Source: Actinomycetota bacterium (GTDB lineage: Bacteria; Actinomycetota; Actinomycetes; Actinomycetales; Microbacteriaceae). From it: a stretch of DNA of 64,000 nucleotides. Below are positions 26,331 through 34,176 of this stretch, in pieces. The stretch is from assembly GCA_020161315.1 (NCBI GenBank), contig JAIUOH010000007.1, forward strand, positions 1 to 64,000, read 5' to 3'. The translations under genes and the position numbers were made by a program. The notes under the pieces are model-generated. The model ran no database searches. It was not told the DNA's origin and worked only from the letters and a program-made list of their open reading frames with translations. Position 1 is the first letter of the stretch. Every line of letters begins with the position of its first letter.

Positions 26331-26657
26331 CTAGTGGTCGTCGATCGAGAGCTCTTGCGGCAGCTTGAACTCGCGCGCAGACAGCTCTTCAACATTCACG
26401 TCTTTGAACGTAAGCACGCGCACCGACTTCACAAAGCGGTCTGAGCGGTACACGTCCCAGACCCAGACATCGTGCATGCTCAGCTCGAAATAGAAGTCGC
26501 TGCCCGCATCGCGGCGCTGCAGATCGACCTCGTTCGCGAGGTAAAAACGACGCTCGGTCTCAACAACATAGCGAAACTGCTGCGCGATGTCTCGGTATTC
26601 GCGAAACAGCGAGAGCTCGGCTTCGCGCTCGTAGTCTTCCAGGTCGTCTTCATTCAT
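26331..26657 (-). CDS. DUF2469 family protein
   Basis: 108 aa acidic protein, MNEDDLEDYEREAELSLFRE through ELSIDDH, a highly conserved actinobacterial family of unknown function found beside rnhB, yraN and comM. A C-terminal strand-rich part (YFELSMHDVWVWDVYR) follows the charged N-terminal helix. ATG 26657 is preferred over the longer open frame to 26945, which runs through the divergent promoter of imuA'. TAGACT (26666-26671) lies 8 bases upstream as a possible -10 box. Confidence 0.9.
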   Translation of the reverse strand: MNEDDLEDYEREAELSLFREYRDIAQQFRYVVETERRFYLANEVDLQRRDAGSDFYFELSMHDVWVWDVYRSDRFVKSVRVLTFKDVNVEELSAREFKLPQELSIDDH

Positions 26658-26734
26658 CACCCACCAGTCTAGACGCTTCTGATCGCGCCTCGAACCGGGG
26701 CCGCGGCGAAGCCTCGCGCGGGTGTCATCACAGC

Positions 26735-26764
26735 TTGACATATTCGAAAGTTTGTTCGAATATT
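26735..26764 (+). promoter_or_regulatory. SOS-controlled promoter of the mutasome operon (LexA box)
   Basis: TTGACA (-35, 26735-26740) and AATATT (-10, 26759-26764) are 18 bases apart. Between and partly over them lies TCGAAAGTTTGTTCGA (26744-26759), one base off the actinobacterial LexA consensus TCGAAC-N4-GTTCGA. The start codon at 26771 is 6 bases after the -10 box, so the mRNA is probably leaderless. Confidence 0.85.
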
Positions 26765-26770
26765 GCTGGC

Positions 26771-27379
26771 ATGAATCAACTCGCCACGGTCCGCTCGCTG
26801 CAGCAGCGCATCTCTTCGATGCAGCCAATGCGGCTCGACCGCGGCCTGCCCACACCCCCGGCCCTGCGCCCGCTCCTGCCCGGCGGGGCACTGCGCAAGG
26901 GCGCCCCGGTTGCAGTGCAGGGCTCGCTGCAGCTCGCCCTCGCACTGCTCGGTGACGCGTCGGCAGGCGGTGCGTGGTGCGGCATTATTGGCGTGCCCCA
27001 GCTGGGCTTTGAAGCGGCGGCCCAAGCAGGCCTGGCACTCGAGCGGCTCGTGCTGGTGCCGCAGCCAGGCAAACACGCACTGGCGATCGCGGGCATGCTG
27101 AGCGAGGTGCTCACCGTGATCGTGCTCTGCCCCGAGCAACAACCCGCCCCGGGCGAGACCGAGCGCCTCAACGCACGACTTCGCGATCATGACACCGCGC
27201 TCGTTGTGACACGCGCGTGGCCACGCAGCGACACCGCGCTGCAGGTGACCGCATCACGCTGGTCTGGGCTTGGTGCGGGCCACGGACTGCTGCGCACACA
27301 CGAACTCTCGGTGCGATCAGTCGATAGACGCGGTCAGCACACGCACACGGTCAGGTTTCGAGATGGGCGACTCGCATGA
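26771..27379 (+). CDS. imuA': ImuA'-like mutasome protein
   Basis: 202 aa protein with a RecA-like core lacking a clear Walker motif, encoded first in the SOS-induced imuA'-imuB-dnaE2 cassette. In mycobacteria ImuA' and ImuB are accessory factors that DnaE2 needs for damage-induced mutagenesis. The family is poorly conserved, so the call rests mainly on position: LexA box upstream and an ATGA overlap with imuB downstream. ATG 26771 is chosen because it follows the -10 box by 6 bases; the frame to 26735 would start inside the -35 element. Confidence 0.8.
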   Translation: MNQLATVRSLQQRISSMQPMRLDRGLPTPPALRPLLPGGALRKGAPVAVQGSLQLALALLGDASAGGAWCGIIGVPQLGFEAAAQAGLALERLVLVPQPGKHALAIAGMLSEVLTVIVLCPEQQPAPGETERLNARLRDHDTALVVTRAWPRSDTALQVTASRWSGLGAGHGLLRTHELSVRSVDRRGQHTHTVRFRDGRLA

Positions 27380-28872
27380 AGAGCCACGAGGATCAGCCGG
27401 CCAGAGTCATCGCGCTTCTCGTACCTGCCTGCGAGCCCGAGCGGGTAGCCCCCGAAGATCGCCTGCGGGTCGAGCACCTCTGGGCTGAGGTATTTGCCGC
27501 CGTGCAGCGCACCGTGCCCGGCGCGGTGCAGCTGAAACCCGGCCACAGTGCGATGCGAGCACGTGGACCAACCCGCTATTACGGCAGCGAAACTGCAGCC
27601 GCGCAGGCAGTACATGATTGCGTGACAGGTGTGCTGCCTGACCACCTCAGCGAAGGCCTCTCGATTGGCGTTGCGAACGGCAGGTTTGCCGCAGAGCAGG
27701 CCGCACTCGCAGCATCGGCGGCGATCACAGCAGCAGCGATAACAACCGGGGTGGCGGCAAACACCACAAGTCCTACGGGCATACACATCATTGACGCGGC
27801 ACACACCACAGCGTTCCTAAGCCGCCTACCCATCGAGCGCGCGGTCGCCGAAGAGTTCGCACCCGTGCTCGATGGTCTCGGGGTGCGCACGCTTGGCGCA
27901 TTCGCTGCGCTTCCCGAGCACTCGGTACTGCAGCGATTCGGCCGAGAGGCGCAGCTCGCGCATCGCAGAGCACGCGGCCTCGGCGAACCGTACGGCACCG
28001 AGATCGGATCGGGCACGGCCCCGCACGAGCTTTCGGTCTCGTTTGAGTTCGAGCCACCGCTCGAGGGGGTCGACCAGCTTGCTTTCGCGTGCAGCGGTTA
28101 CGCCGAGAAATTCGTGCGCGGTCTCGGCGAGCGCGCGCTCGTCTGCACCGAGCTGCGCGTAGAGCTCATCGACGACACCCAGACGTCGCACGAGCGCAGC
28201 TGGTCACACCCCGCGAACTTTACCGCAAGCGACGTGCTCAACCGTGTGCGTTGGCAGGCCGCATCACTACCGCAAGCTGCCGAGCGCGGGGGTGCAGGCG
28301 TGGCAGCAGTGCGCATCACCCCCGAACGCACAGCACCCGCAGCAGCACACGAGCCAGGGCTATGGAACGATGCCCCAAGCGAGCGCGTGCATCACCAACT
28401 CACCCGGGTACAGAGCTTGCTCGGCCCCGAGGGGGTCGGCACTGGCATGGTGGTAGGGGGCAGAACCAGCGCAGATCGCCAGCGCCTCGTGCCGTGGGGC
28501 GCTAAGCGAACATCGGCCCCGCGCTCCGGATCAGGCGACGCCCCGTGGCCGGGCAAGCTGCAGGGTCCGCTCCCCAACCTGGTGGCAACACACCCGATTT
28601 TCGTAGCCGTGCTCGATGCGCAAGACATCGCCGTGACCATCGACTCCGACGAGCTCTTCAGCGCACCACCCGAGTCGTTTCGCGCGAAGGGCGCTCCGCC
28701 ACGCCGAGTGCGCGGCTGGTCGGCCCCCTGGCCGCTGCGCGAGGGCTGGTGGCACAGCGATGCACCCGCAGAAGCGCTCTACCGCGTGCAGTTCGTGCTC
28801 GACAACGGAGAGGCCTGGCTGCTTCGTTATGCGGCAAGCGACGGCTGGGCCGCCGAGGGGCGGTACACCTAA
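27376..28872 (+). CDS. imuB: ImuB, Y-family polymerase-like mutasome hub
   Basis: 498 aa. Y-family DNA polymerase fold (PGAVQLKPGHSAMRARGPTRYYG near residues 47-69 and FLSRLPIERAVAEEFAPVLDGLGVRTLGAFAALP, the helix-hairpin-helix thumb), without the catalytic acidic triad, as expected for the inactive ImuB branch. It should recruit ImuA' and DnaE2 to the beta clamp. A clamp-binding-like motif QRLVPWG lies at residues 369-375, similar to the QLPLWG motif of mycobacterial ImuB. ATGA and TAATG overlaps tie it to both neighbours. Confidence 0.9.
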   Translation: MKSHEDQPARVIALLVPACEPERVAPEDRLRVEHLWAEVFAAVQRTVPGAVQLKPGHSAMRARGPTRYYGSETAAAQAVHDCVTGVLPDHLSEGLSIGVANGRFAAEQAALAASAAITAAAITTGVAANTTSPTGIHIIDAAHTTAFLSRLPIERAVAEEFAPVLDGLGVRTLGAFAALPEHSVLQRFGREAQLAHRRARGLGEPYGTEIGSGTAPHELSVSFEFEPPLEGVDQLAFACSGYAEKFVRGLGERALVCTELRVELIDDTQTSHERSWSHPANFTASDVLNRVRWQAASLPQAAERGGAGVAAVRITPERTAPAAAHEPGLWNDAPSERVHHQLTRVQSLLGPEGVGTGMVVGGRTSADRQRLVPWGAKRTSAPRSGSGDAPWPGKLQGPLPNLVATHPIFVAVLDAQDIAVTIDSDELFSAPPESFRAKGAPPRRVRGWSAPWPLREGWWHSDAPAEALYRVQFVLDNGEAWLLRYAASDGWAAEGRYT

Positions 28873-31800
28873 TGGGCTTTCAAAACCCCAATGTTCCGTG
28901 GCGCGAGATGGAGCGCATTCTTTCGGGCCGCGCACATCCTGCCAATAACAACACTGCCGAAGTCCCCCCGAAAGCACCAGCAGAGGCCCTACAACCCGAC
29001 CCGGCGACCATTCCCGATCCAGGGGCCACTCCCGACCACGATCGCGTGCCCTACGCCGAGCTGCACGCGCACTCTCACTACAGCTTTCTCGACGGTGCAA
29101 GCTCGCCCGAGGCGCTCGTCACCGCAGCCACGAGCCTCGGGCTCGACGGTCTTGCGCTCACCGATCACGACGGGTTTCCCGGCGCACCCCGCTTTGCCGA
29201 GGCTGCAGCAAAATACCCCGGCTTCGCAACGGTCTACGGCTCAGAACTCTCGCTCGACCTCGACGTGCCCCAACTCGGAGTCGCCGACCCCGTCGGCACC
29301 CACCTGCTGCTACTTGCACACGGAGTGAGCGGCTACCATCGACTTTCCTCTGCAATCACCGAAGCCCAGCTCTCGGGCATGCAGAAGGGTCGCCCGCTCT
29401 ACGAGCTTGAGGCGCTTGCAGAAGCGGCGCACGACGAGTGGGTCGTGCTCACGGGCTGCCGCAAGGGGGCCGTGCGGCAAGCCCTTTCGAGCGCATCGAA
29501 TCGCGCAGACGCCGAGCAGCACGCCCGCCACGAGCTCGACCGGCTCACGAGCCTCTTCGGCAAAGACCGCGTGTTCGTCGAGCTCACCGACCACGGCCAC
29601 CCCGGTGACGATTCGCGCAACGACCAGCTCGCCGCGCTCGCCGCAGCAGCCCGGCTACCGACCGTCGCCACAGGGGCCGTACACGCGGCAACCCTCGAAG
29701 ATACGCAGCTCGCCGAAGCCGTGGCCGCGATTCGCTCGCGCCGCAGCCTCGCCGACCTCAACCCCTATCTGCCGGCTTCGGGCAGCGCCCGCCTGCGCTC
29801 GGGCCGCGCTATGCTGCGGCGCTTCGCGGCCTACCCTGACGCGGTCACCCGCACCGCCCGGCTCGCACGCGAACTCGAGTTTCCGCTCAAAGCTGCCACC
29901 CCCAAACTCCCCAAACTCGACGTGCCAGACGGCCACACGCAGATGAGTTGGCTGAGAGACCTTGTGCGCCAGGGCGCGCGCCACCGCTACGGCAGGGCCG
30001 ATCCCACGATTAACGAGCGACTCGAGAACGAGCTACGCGTCATCGAGCAGCAAGACTTTCCCGGCTATTTTCTGGTCGTGCACGACATCGTGCAGTTTGC
30101 CCGTGGCCGCGGCATTTTGTGCCAGGGGCGAGGATCAGCAGCCAACTCTGCAGTGTGTTATGTGCTCGGCATCACTGACGTTGACTCGATCTTCTACAAG
30201 CTGCCTTTCGAGCGTTTCTTGAGTAGCCTGCGCGAAGAGGAGCCAGACATTGATGTCGATTTCGACAGCGATCGGCGTGAAGAAGTCATTCAATACGTCT
30301 ACGAACGTTATGGCAGGCGCAACGCCGCGCAGGTCGCGAACGTCATCAGCTACCGCCCAAAGAACGCGGTACGCGACGCCGCAAAAGCGCTCGGCTACAA
30401 CGCGGAGGCACAGCGCGGTTTTTCGAAGGGGCTCGAGCGGCACGGCACGGTGCCAGACAATGATGACTCTGCCGTGCCCCAAGACGTAAGAGCACTCGCG
30501 ACCAGACTGCTCAAAGCACCAAGGCACCTCGGCATTCACTCGGGTGGCATGGTGCTCACTGAACGCCCCGTCGGCGAGGTGTGCCCCATTGAACACGCGC
30601 GCATGCCGGGCCGCACCGTGCTGCAGTGGGACAAAGACGACTGCGCGGCGATGGGCCTCGTGAAGTTCGATCTGCTTGGCCTCGGCATGCTGAGCGCACT
30701 GCAGTGCACCATCGACCTCGCGGCCCAAGCCACCGGCGAGAGATGGACAATCGCGACCCTGCCAAAGAACGAGAAGGGCGTCTACGACATGCTGTGTCGC
30801 GCAGACGCGATCGGGGTGTTTCAGCTCGAGAGTCGCGCGCAGCTAAACACGCTACCGAGGTTGCGCCCACGAGACTTCTACGACCTGGTGATCGAAATCG
30901 CACTCATTCGCCCCGGCCCCCTGCAGGGCGGGGCTGTCCACCCCTATCTACGGCGGCGCAGCAAGCAAGAGCCCATCACCTATCCGCACCCCCTGCTCGA
31001 GTCGGTGCTCAAGCGCACCCTCGGTATTCCGCTTTTTCAAGAGCAGCTCATGCAGATGGCTCAGGCGGTCGGCGGCTGCTCCCCCGAAGACGCCGACCTG
31101 CTGCGGCGCGCCATGGGGTCAAAGCGCGGTGAAGAGAAGATCGAGAGCCTCGAAGAGAAGCTCTTTGCAGGCATGAAAGCAAACGGCATCGACGATCAGA
31201 CCGCGAAGGGAGTCTACGCCCAAATCAAAGCCTTCGCAGATTTCGGTTTCGCTGAAAGTCACTCGATCAGCTTCGCGCTGCTCGTCTATGCGAGCGCCTG
31301 GTTCAAATTGCACTACCCCGCCGCATTCTTGATCGGTCTGCTGCGCTCGCAGCCCATGGGATTTTACTCACCGCGCAGCCTGGTCGAAGACGCCCGCCGG
31401 CACGGCGTCGAGGTGCGAGCCGCAAGCGTGCAGCAGCCGCAGGTGCTCGCATCGCTCGAACCAGTGCGCGACGCAGGCACTGCGGCAGAGCCGTTTCGCG
31501 CTGCGGCAACGGGGCTACCGGCTTGTGGCGAGCAGGATCAGCCTGCCCCCGGGGCATTCGACGCCAATGCGCCAGACGACTCTGCCGCGCACCGCCGCGA
31601 CGGGGCGTTTGCCGTGCGGCTTGGGCTCTCTGAGATGCGCGGCGTCGATGAGCAGGCCGCCACGCGCATCGTTGCCGCGCGCGAGGCTGGCCCGTTCACA
31701 AGCCTCGCCGACCTTGCGCGTCGCGCCGACCTCGACCGTGCACAGCTTGAGGCCCTTGCCACCGCTGGCGCGTGCGAGGGGCTGGGTGTCACTCGCAGAG

Positions 31801-32309
31801 AGGCGCTTTGGGATGCTGCTCCCGCAGCAGACAACCGCGAGCGTTTTTTGCCGGGCATCGCCGTGCACGTGCAGCCGCCGCTCTTGCCCGTGCTGAGCGA
31901 CGCAGAGCAGACCGCGCTCGATCTGTGGAGCACGGGCATCGTCTCGGGGAAGCACCCGCTCGCAATTTTGCGGGCGGAGCTCGATGGGCGCAACGTCACG
32001 AGGTCTGACGCGCTGCTTCACGTGCCCCACGGCACGATCGTGCGAGTCGCAGGGCTCGTTACCCACCGACAGCGTCCGCGCACGGCGGGTGGTGTCACCT
32101 TTCTCACGCTCGAAGACGAATCGGGCACCACCAATGTCGTGATCTGGAGCAATGTCTGGAGGCGCTTCTCACACATCGCGCGCGGCTCGCCAGCCCTGAT
32201 GATTATGGGCACACTCGAGCGCAGCCCCGACGGCCTCCCCAACGTGATCGCGGGGGCGTTCGAGTCGCTCGCCGCCCCAGAGTCGGTGTCGTCAAGAGAC
32301 TTTCGGTGA
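28872..32309 (+). CDS. dnaE2: Error-prone DNA polymerase III alpha subunit DnaE2
   Basis: 1145 aa C-family polymerase for translesion synthesis. PHP domain at the N-terminus (YAELHAHSHYSFLDGASSP), palm with the catalytic acids in PDIDVDFDSDRR, the RGSAANSAVCY fingers region, the tandem HhH region, and a C-terminal OB-fold (GTIVRVAGLVTHRQRPRTAG). The true start is ATG 28872, sharing one base with the imuB stop (TAATG), not the 28545 limit of the open frame. Induced with imuA' and imuB by the LexA box at 26744. The replicative dnaE1 is not in this window. Confidence 0.97.
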   Translation: MGFQNPNVPWREMERILSGRAHPANNNTAEVPPKAPAEALQPDPATIPDPGATPDHDRVPYAELHAHSHYSFLDGASSPEALVTAATSLGLDGLALTDHDGFPGAPRFAEAAAKYPGFATVYGSELSLDLDVPQLGVADPVGTHLLLLAHGVSGYHRLSSAITEAQLSGMQKGRPLYELEALAEAAHDEWVVLTGCRKGAVRQALSSASNRADAEQHARHELDRLTSLFGKDRVFVELTDHGHPGDDSRNDQLAALAAAARLPTVATGAVHAATLEDTQLAEAVAAIRSRRSLADLNPYLPASGSARLRSGRAMLRRFAAYPDAVTRTARLARELEFPLKAATPKLPKLDVPDGHTQMSWLRDLVRQGARHRYGRADPTINERLENELRVIEQQDFPGYFLVVHDIVQFARGRGILCQGRGSAANSAVCYVLGITDVDSIFYKLPFERFLSSLREEEPDIDVDFDSDRREEVIQYVYERYGRRNAAQVANVISYRPKNAVRDAAKALGYNAEAQRGFSKGLERHGTVPDNDDSAVPQDVRALATRLLKAPRHLGIHSGGMVLTERPVGEVCPIEHARMPGRTVLQWDKDDCAAMGLVKFDLLGLGMLSALQCTIDLAAQATGERWTIATLPKNEKGVYDMLCRADAIGVFQLESRAQLNTLPRLRPRDFYDLVIEIALIRPGPLQGGAVHPYLRRRSKQEPITYPHPLLESVLKRTLGIPLFQEQLMQMAQAVGGCSPEDADLLRRAMGSKRGEEKIESLEEKLFAGMKANGIDDQTAKGVYAQIKAFADFGFAESHSISFALLVYASAWFKLHYPAAFLIGLLRSQPMGFYSPRSLVEDARRHGVEVRAASVQQPQVLASLEPVRDAGTAAEPFRAAATGLPACGEQDQPAPGAFDANAPDDSAAHRRDGAFAVRLGLSEMRGVDEQAATRIVAAREAGPFTSLADLARRADLDRAQLEALATAGACEGLGVTRREALWDAAPAADNRERFLPGIAVHVQPPLLPVLSDAEQTALDLWSTGIVSGKHPLAILRAELDGRNVTRSDALLHVPHGTIVRVAGLVTHRQRPRTAGGVTFLTLEDESGTTNVVIWSNVWRRFSHIARGSPALMIMGTLERSPDGLPNVIAGAFESLAAPESVSSRDFR

Positions 32310-32360
32310 TCCTCGCATGAAGCTCGGCAACCACCGCACCCCGCGCAGTAGGCTTGCCAC

Positions 32361-33683
32361 GTGAACACTTCGACTGCGCTTCTCACCGACCGCTACGAGC
32401 TGACCATGGTTGACGCCGCGTTCGCTGCCGGCACCGCAAACCGTCGCAGCGTCTTCGAGCTGTTCGCTCGCAGACTCTCTGGCGCGAGACGATACGGCGT
32501 CGTCGCGGGCACCGGCAGACTGCTCGAGGCGATTGAGAACTTCAGGTTTGAAGAGTCAGAGATCGAGTGGCTCAGCTCGCAAAACTTTCTGCGCCAAGAG
32601 ACCCTCGATTGGCTCGCAGACTTTCGCTTCTCGGGCAATATCTGGGGCTACCCAGAGGGTGAGGTGTTTTTTCCGGGGTCGCCGCTGCTGACTGTCGAGT
32701 CAACGTTCGCCGAGGGTGTGCTGCTCGAGACGCTCGCGCTGAGCGCACTCAACGCTGACTCGGCGGTCGCGACCGCGGCGAGCCGCATGGTGCACGCCGC
32801 AAACGGTCGTCCCCTTGCAGAGATGGGTTCGCGCCGCACTGGTGAGCGCAGCGCCGTCGCCGCCGCACGCGCAGCCTACATCGCGGGGTTCGCGGCGACG
32901 AGCAACCTCGAGGCAGGCAGAAGCTACGGTGTGCCCACCATGGGCACCGCCGCGCACTCGTTCACACTGCTGCACGACAGTGAGCGCGAGGCGTTCGAAG
33001 CCCAGGTTGCCGCGCTTGGCGTCGGCACCACACTGCTCGTCGACACCTACGACATTGAGCAGGGCGTGCGCACCGCGGTCGAGGTAGCGGGCACCGGGCT
33101 CGGCGCGGTGCGCATCGATTCGGGCGACCTGCCCATCGTGGTGGCTCGGGTGCGCGAGCTACTCGACGAGCTCGGCGCGACAGGCACCCGCATTACCGTG
33201 ACGAACGACCTCGACGAATACACCGTCGCAGCGCTCTCGGCGTCGCCAGTAGACAGCTTCGGCGTTGGCACTTCTGTGGTTGTCGGTAGTGGCTCACCGA
33301 CCATGGGCATGGTCTACAAGCTCGTGGCGCGCACCGGTGATGACGGTGAGTGGGTCTCAGTCGCGAAGAAGTCTGCCGACAAAGCTTCGGTGGGTGGGCG
33401 CAAGAGCGTGCGCCGACTGCTCGATTCGCACGGCACCGCAAAGGCAGAGCTCATCTTTCTCGGTGATGGCCCCGGCGGTGCGACCGAGGGTTCAGACCTT
33501 GGTGAGCACGGCCGCGAGGTGCTCGTGCCGCTCGTCATCGACGGTGAGGTGCAGCCGGGTCACACCGGCGCAGACGGCATCGCCGCGGCGCGCGAGCGTC
33601 ACCGCTGGGTGGTTGAAGAACTCCCCCACGTTGCGATGAGTCTGACGCGGGGGGATCCGGCTATTCCTACCGAGTATCGGTAA
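32361..33683 (+). CDS. pncB: Nicotinate phosphoribosyltransferase
   Basis: 440 aa enzyme of the Preiss-Handler NAD salvage pathway, joining nicotinate and PRPP to nicotinate mononucleotide. Seen: N-terminal TDRYELTMVDAAF, EMGSRR-like LAEMGSRRTGERSA, the GTAAHSF active-site loop, and the phosphate-binding RIDSGDLP and VGTSVVVG stretches. GTG 32361 lies 6 bases after TAGGCT (32349-32354), so translation is probably leaderless. The last codons (AIPTEYR and stop) and the following hairpin are duplicated 120 bases downstream. Confidence 0.95.
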   Translation: MNTSTALLTDRYELTMVDAAFAAGTANRRSVFELFARRLSGARRYGVVAGTGRLLEAIENFRFEESEIEWLSSQNFLRQETLDWLADFRFSGNIWGYPEGEVFFPGSPLLTVESTFAEGVLLETLALSALNADSAVATAASRMVHAANGRPLAEMGSRRTGERSAVAAARAAYIAGFAATSNLEAGRSYGVPTMGTAAHSFTLLHDSEREAFEAQVAALGVGTTLLVDTYDIEQGVRTAVEVAGTGLGAVRIDSGDLPIVVARVRELLDELGATGTRITVTNDLDEYTVAALSASPVDSFGVGTSVVVGSGSPTMGMVYKLVARTGDDGEWVSVAKKSADKASVGGRKSVRRLLDSHGTAKAELIFLGDGPGGATEGSDLGEHGREVLVPLVIDGEVQPGHTGADGIAAARERHRWVVEELPHVAMSLTRGDPAIPTEYR

Positions 33684-33725
33684 CCCGCGAGGGCTGAAAG
33701 CGGCGAGGCCGAGACGGCCCTCGCC
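33660..33725. repeat. Direct repeat copy 1: pncB 3' end plus hairpin
   Basis: This copy contains the last pncB codons, its stop, and the hairpin GGCGAGGCC-GAGAC-GGCCCTCGCC at about 33702-33725, which probably terminates pncB. It matches 33780-33845 closely. Confidence 0.7.
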
Positions 33726-33738
33726 GCTGGCGTCGCGG

Positions 33739-33760
33739 CAAAGCCCAGAAATGGGCTTTG
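33739..33760. terminator. Perfect 9-bp hairpin with GAAA tetraloop
   Basis: CAAAGCCCA-GAAA-TGGGCTTTG, a perfect 9-bp stem closed by a GNRA-type tetraloop, in the middle of the pncB-DUF3039 convergent gap. No long T tract follows, so it may be a weak bidirectional terminator or an RNA 3'-end stabiliser. Confidence 0.45.
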
Positions 33761-33779
33761 CTCCAAGCTCCAGCGCGCC

Positions 33780-33845
33780 GCTATTCCTACTGAGTATCGC
33801 TAACCCAGCAGAGACCGAGACTGGCGAGGCCGAGACGGCCCTCGC
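33780..33845. repeat. Direct repeat copy 2: duplicated pncB 3' end plus hairpin
   Basis: Begins GCTATTCCTACTGAGTATCG, still readable as AIPTEYR-stop but detached from any frame, and ends in the same hairpin, which now abuts the DUF3039 stop codon at 33847 and can act as its terminator. The copy differs from copy 1 at several bases and by a one-base shift after the stop codon. Confidence 0.7.
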
Positions 33846-33846
33846 G

Positions 33847-34119
33847 CTACTTCTTCATGCGCTGGTAGACGCGCTCACAGTCAGGGCACACCGGAAACTT
33901 CTCGGGGTCTCGCGAGGGCGTCCATTTCTTGCCGCAGAGCGCGCGCACGGGCTTGCCTGTCACGGCAGACTCGAGAATCTTGTCTTTCGGCACGTAGTGA
34001 GAGAAGCGCTCGTGGTCACCGTCTTCGAGCTGATCTTGATTGAGCAGCTCTTCGAGCTCACGATCAAGTACATCGAGGCCACCGCCGGTGCTCGGCTTAT
34101 CGCGCGTAAAGATTCCCAT
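33847..34119 (-). CDS. DUF3039 domain protein, small zinc-ribbon-like
   Basis: 90 aa actinobacterial conserved protein of unknown function. It has a charged N-terminus (MGIFTRDKPSTGGGLDVLDREL) and the motif VRALCGKKWTPSRDP followed by FPVCPDCERVYQRMKK; three cysteines and nearby histidines suggest a zinc site. ATG 34119 is 6 bases after TAGAAT (34126-34131), indicating leaderless translation. Confidence 0.9.
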   Translation of the reverse strand: MGIFTRDKPSTGGGLDVLDRELEELLNQDQLEDGDHERFSHYVPKDKILESAVTGKPVRALCGKKWTPSRDPEKFPVCPDCERVYQRMKK

Positions 34120-34176
34120 GACTTGATTCTACGCCGACGAGGCCAAACAAAGATCTGCCCTCAGCAAACGCCCGGG

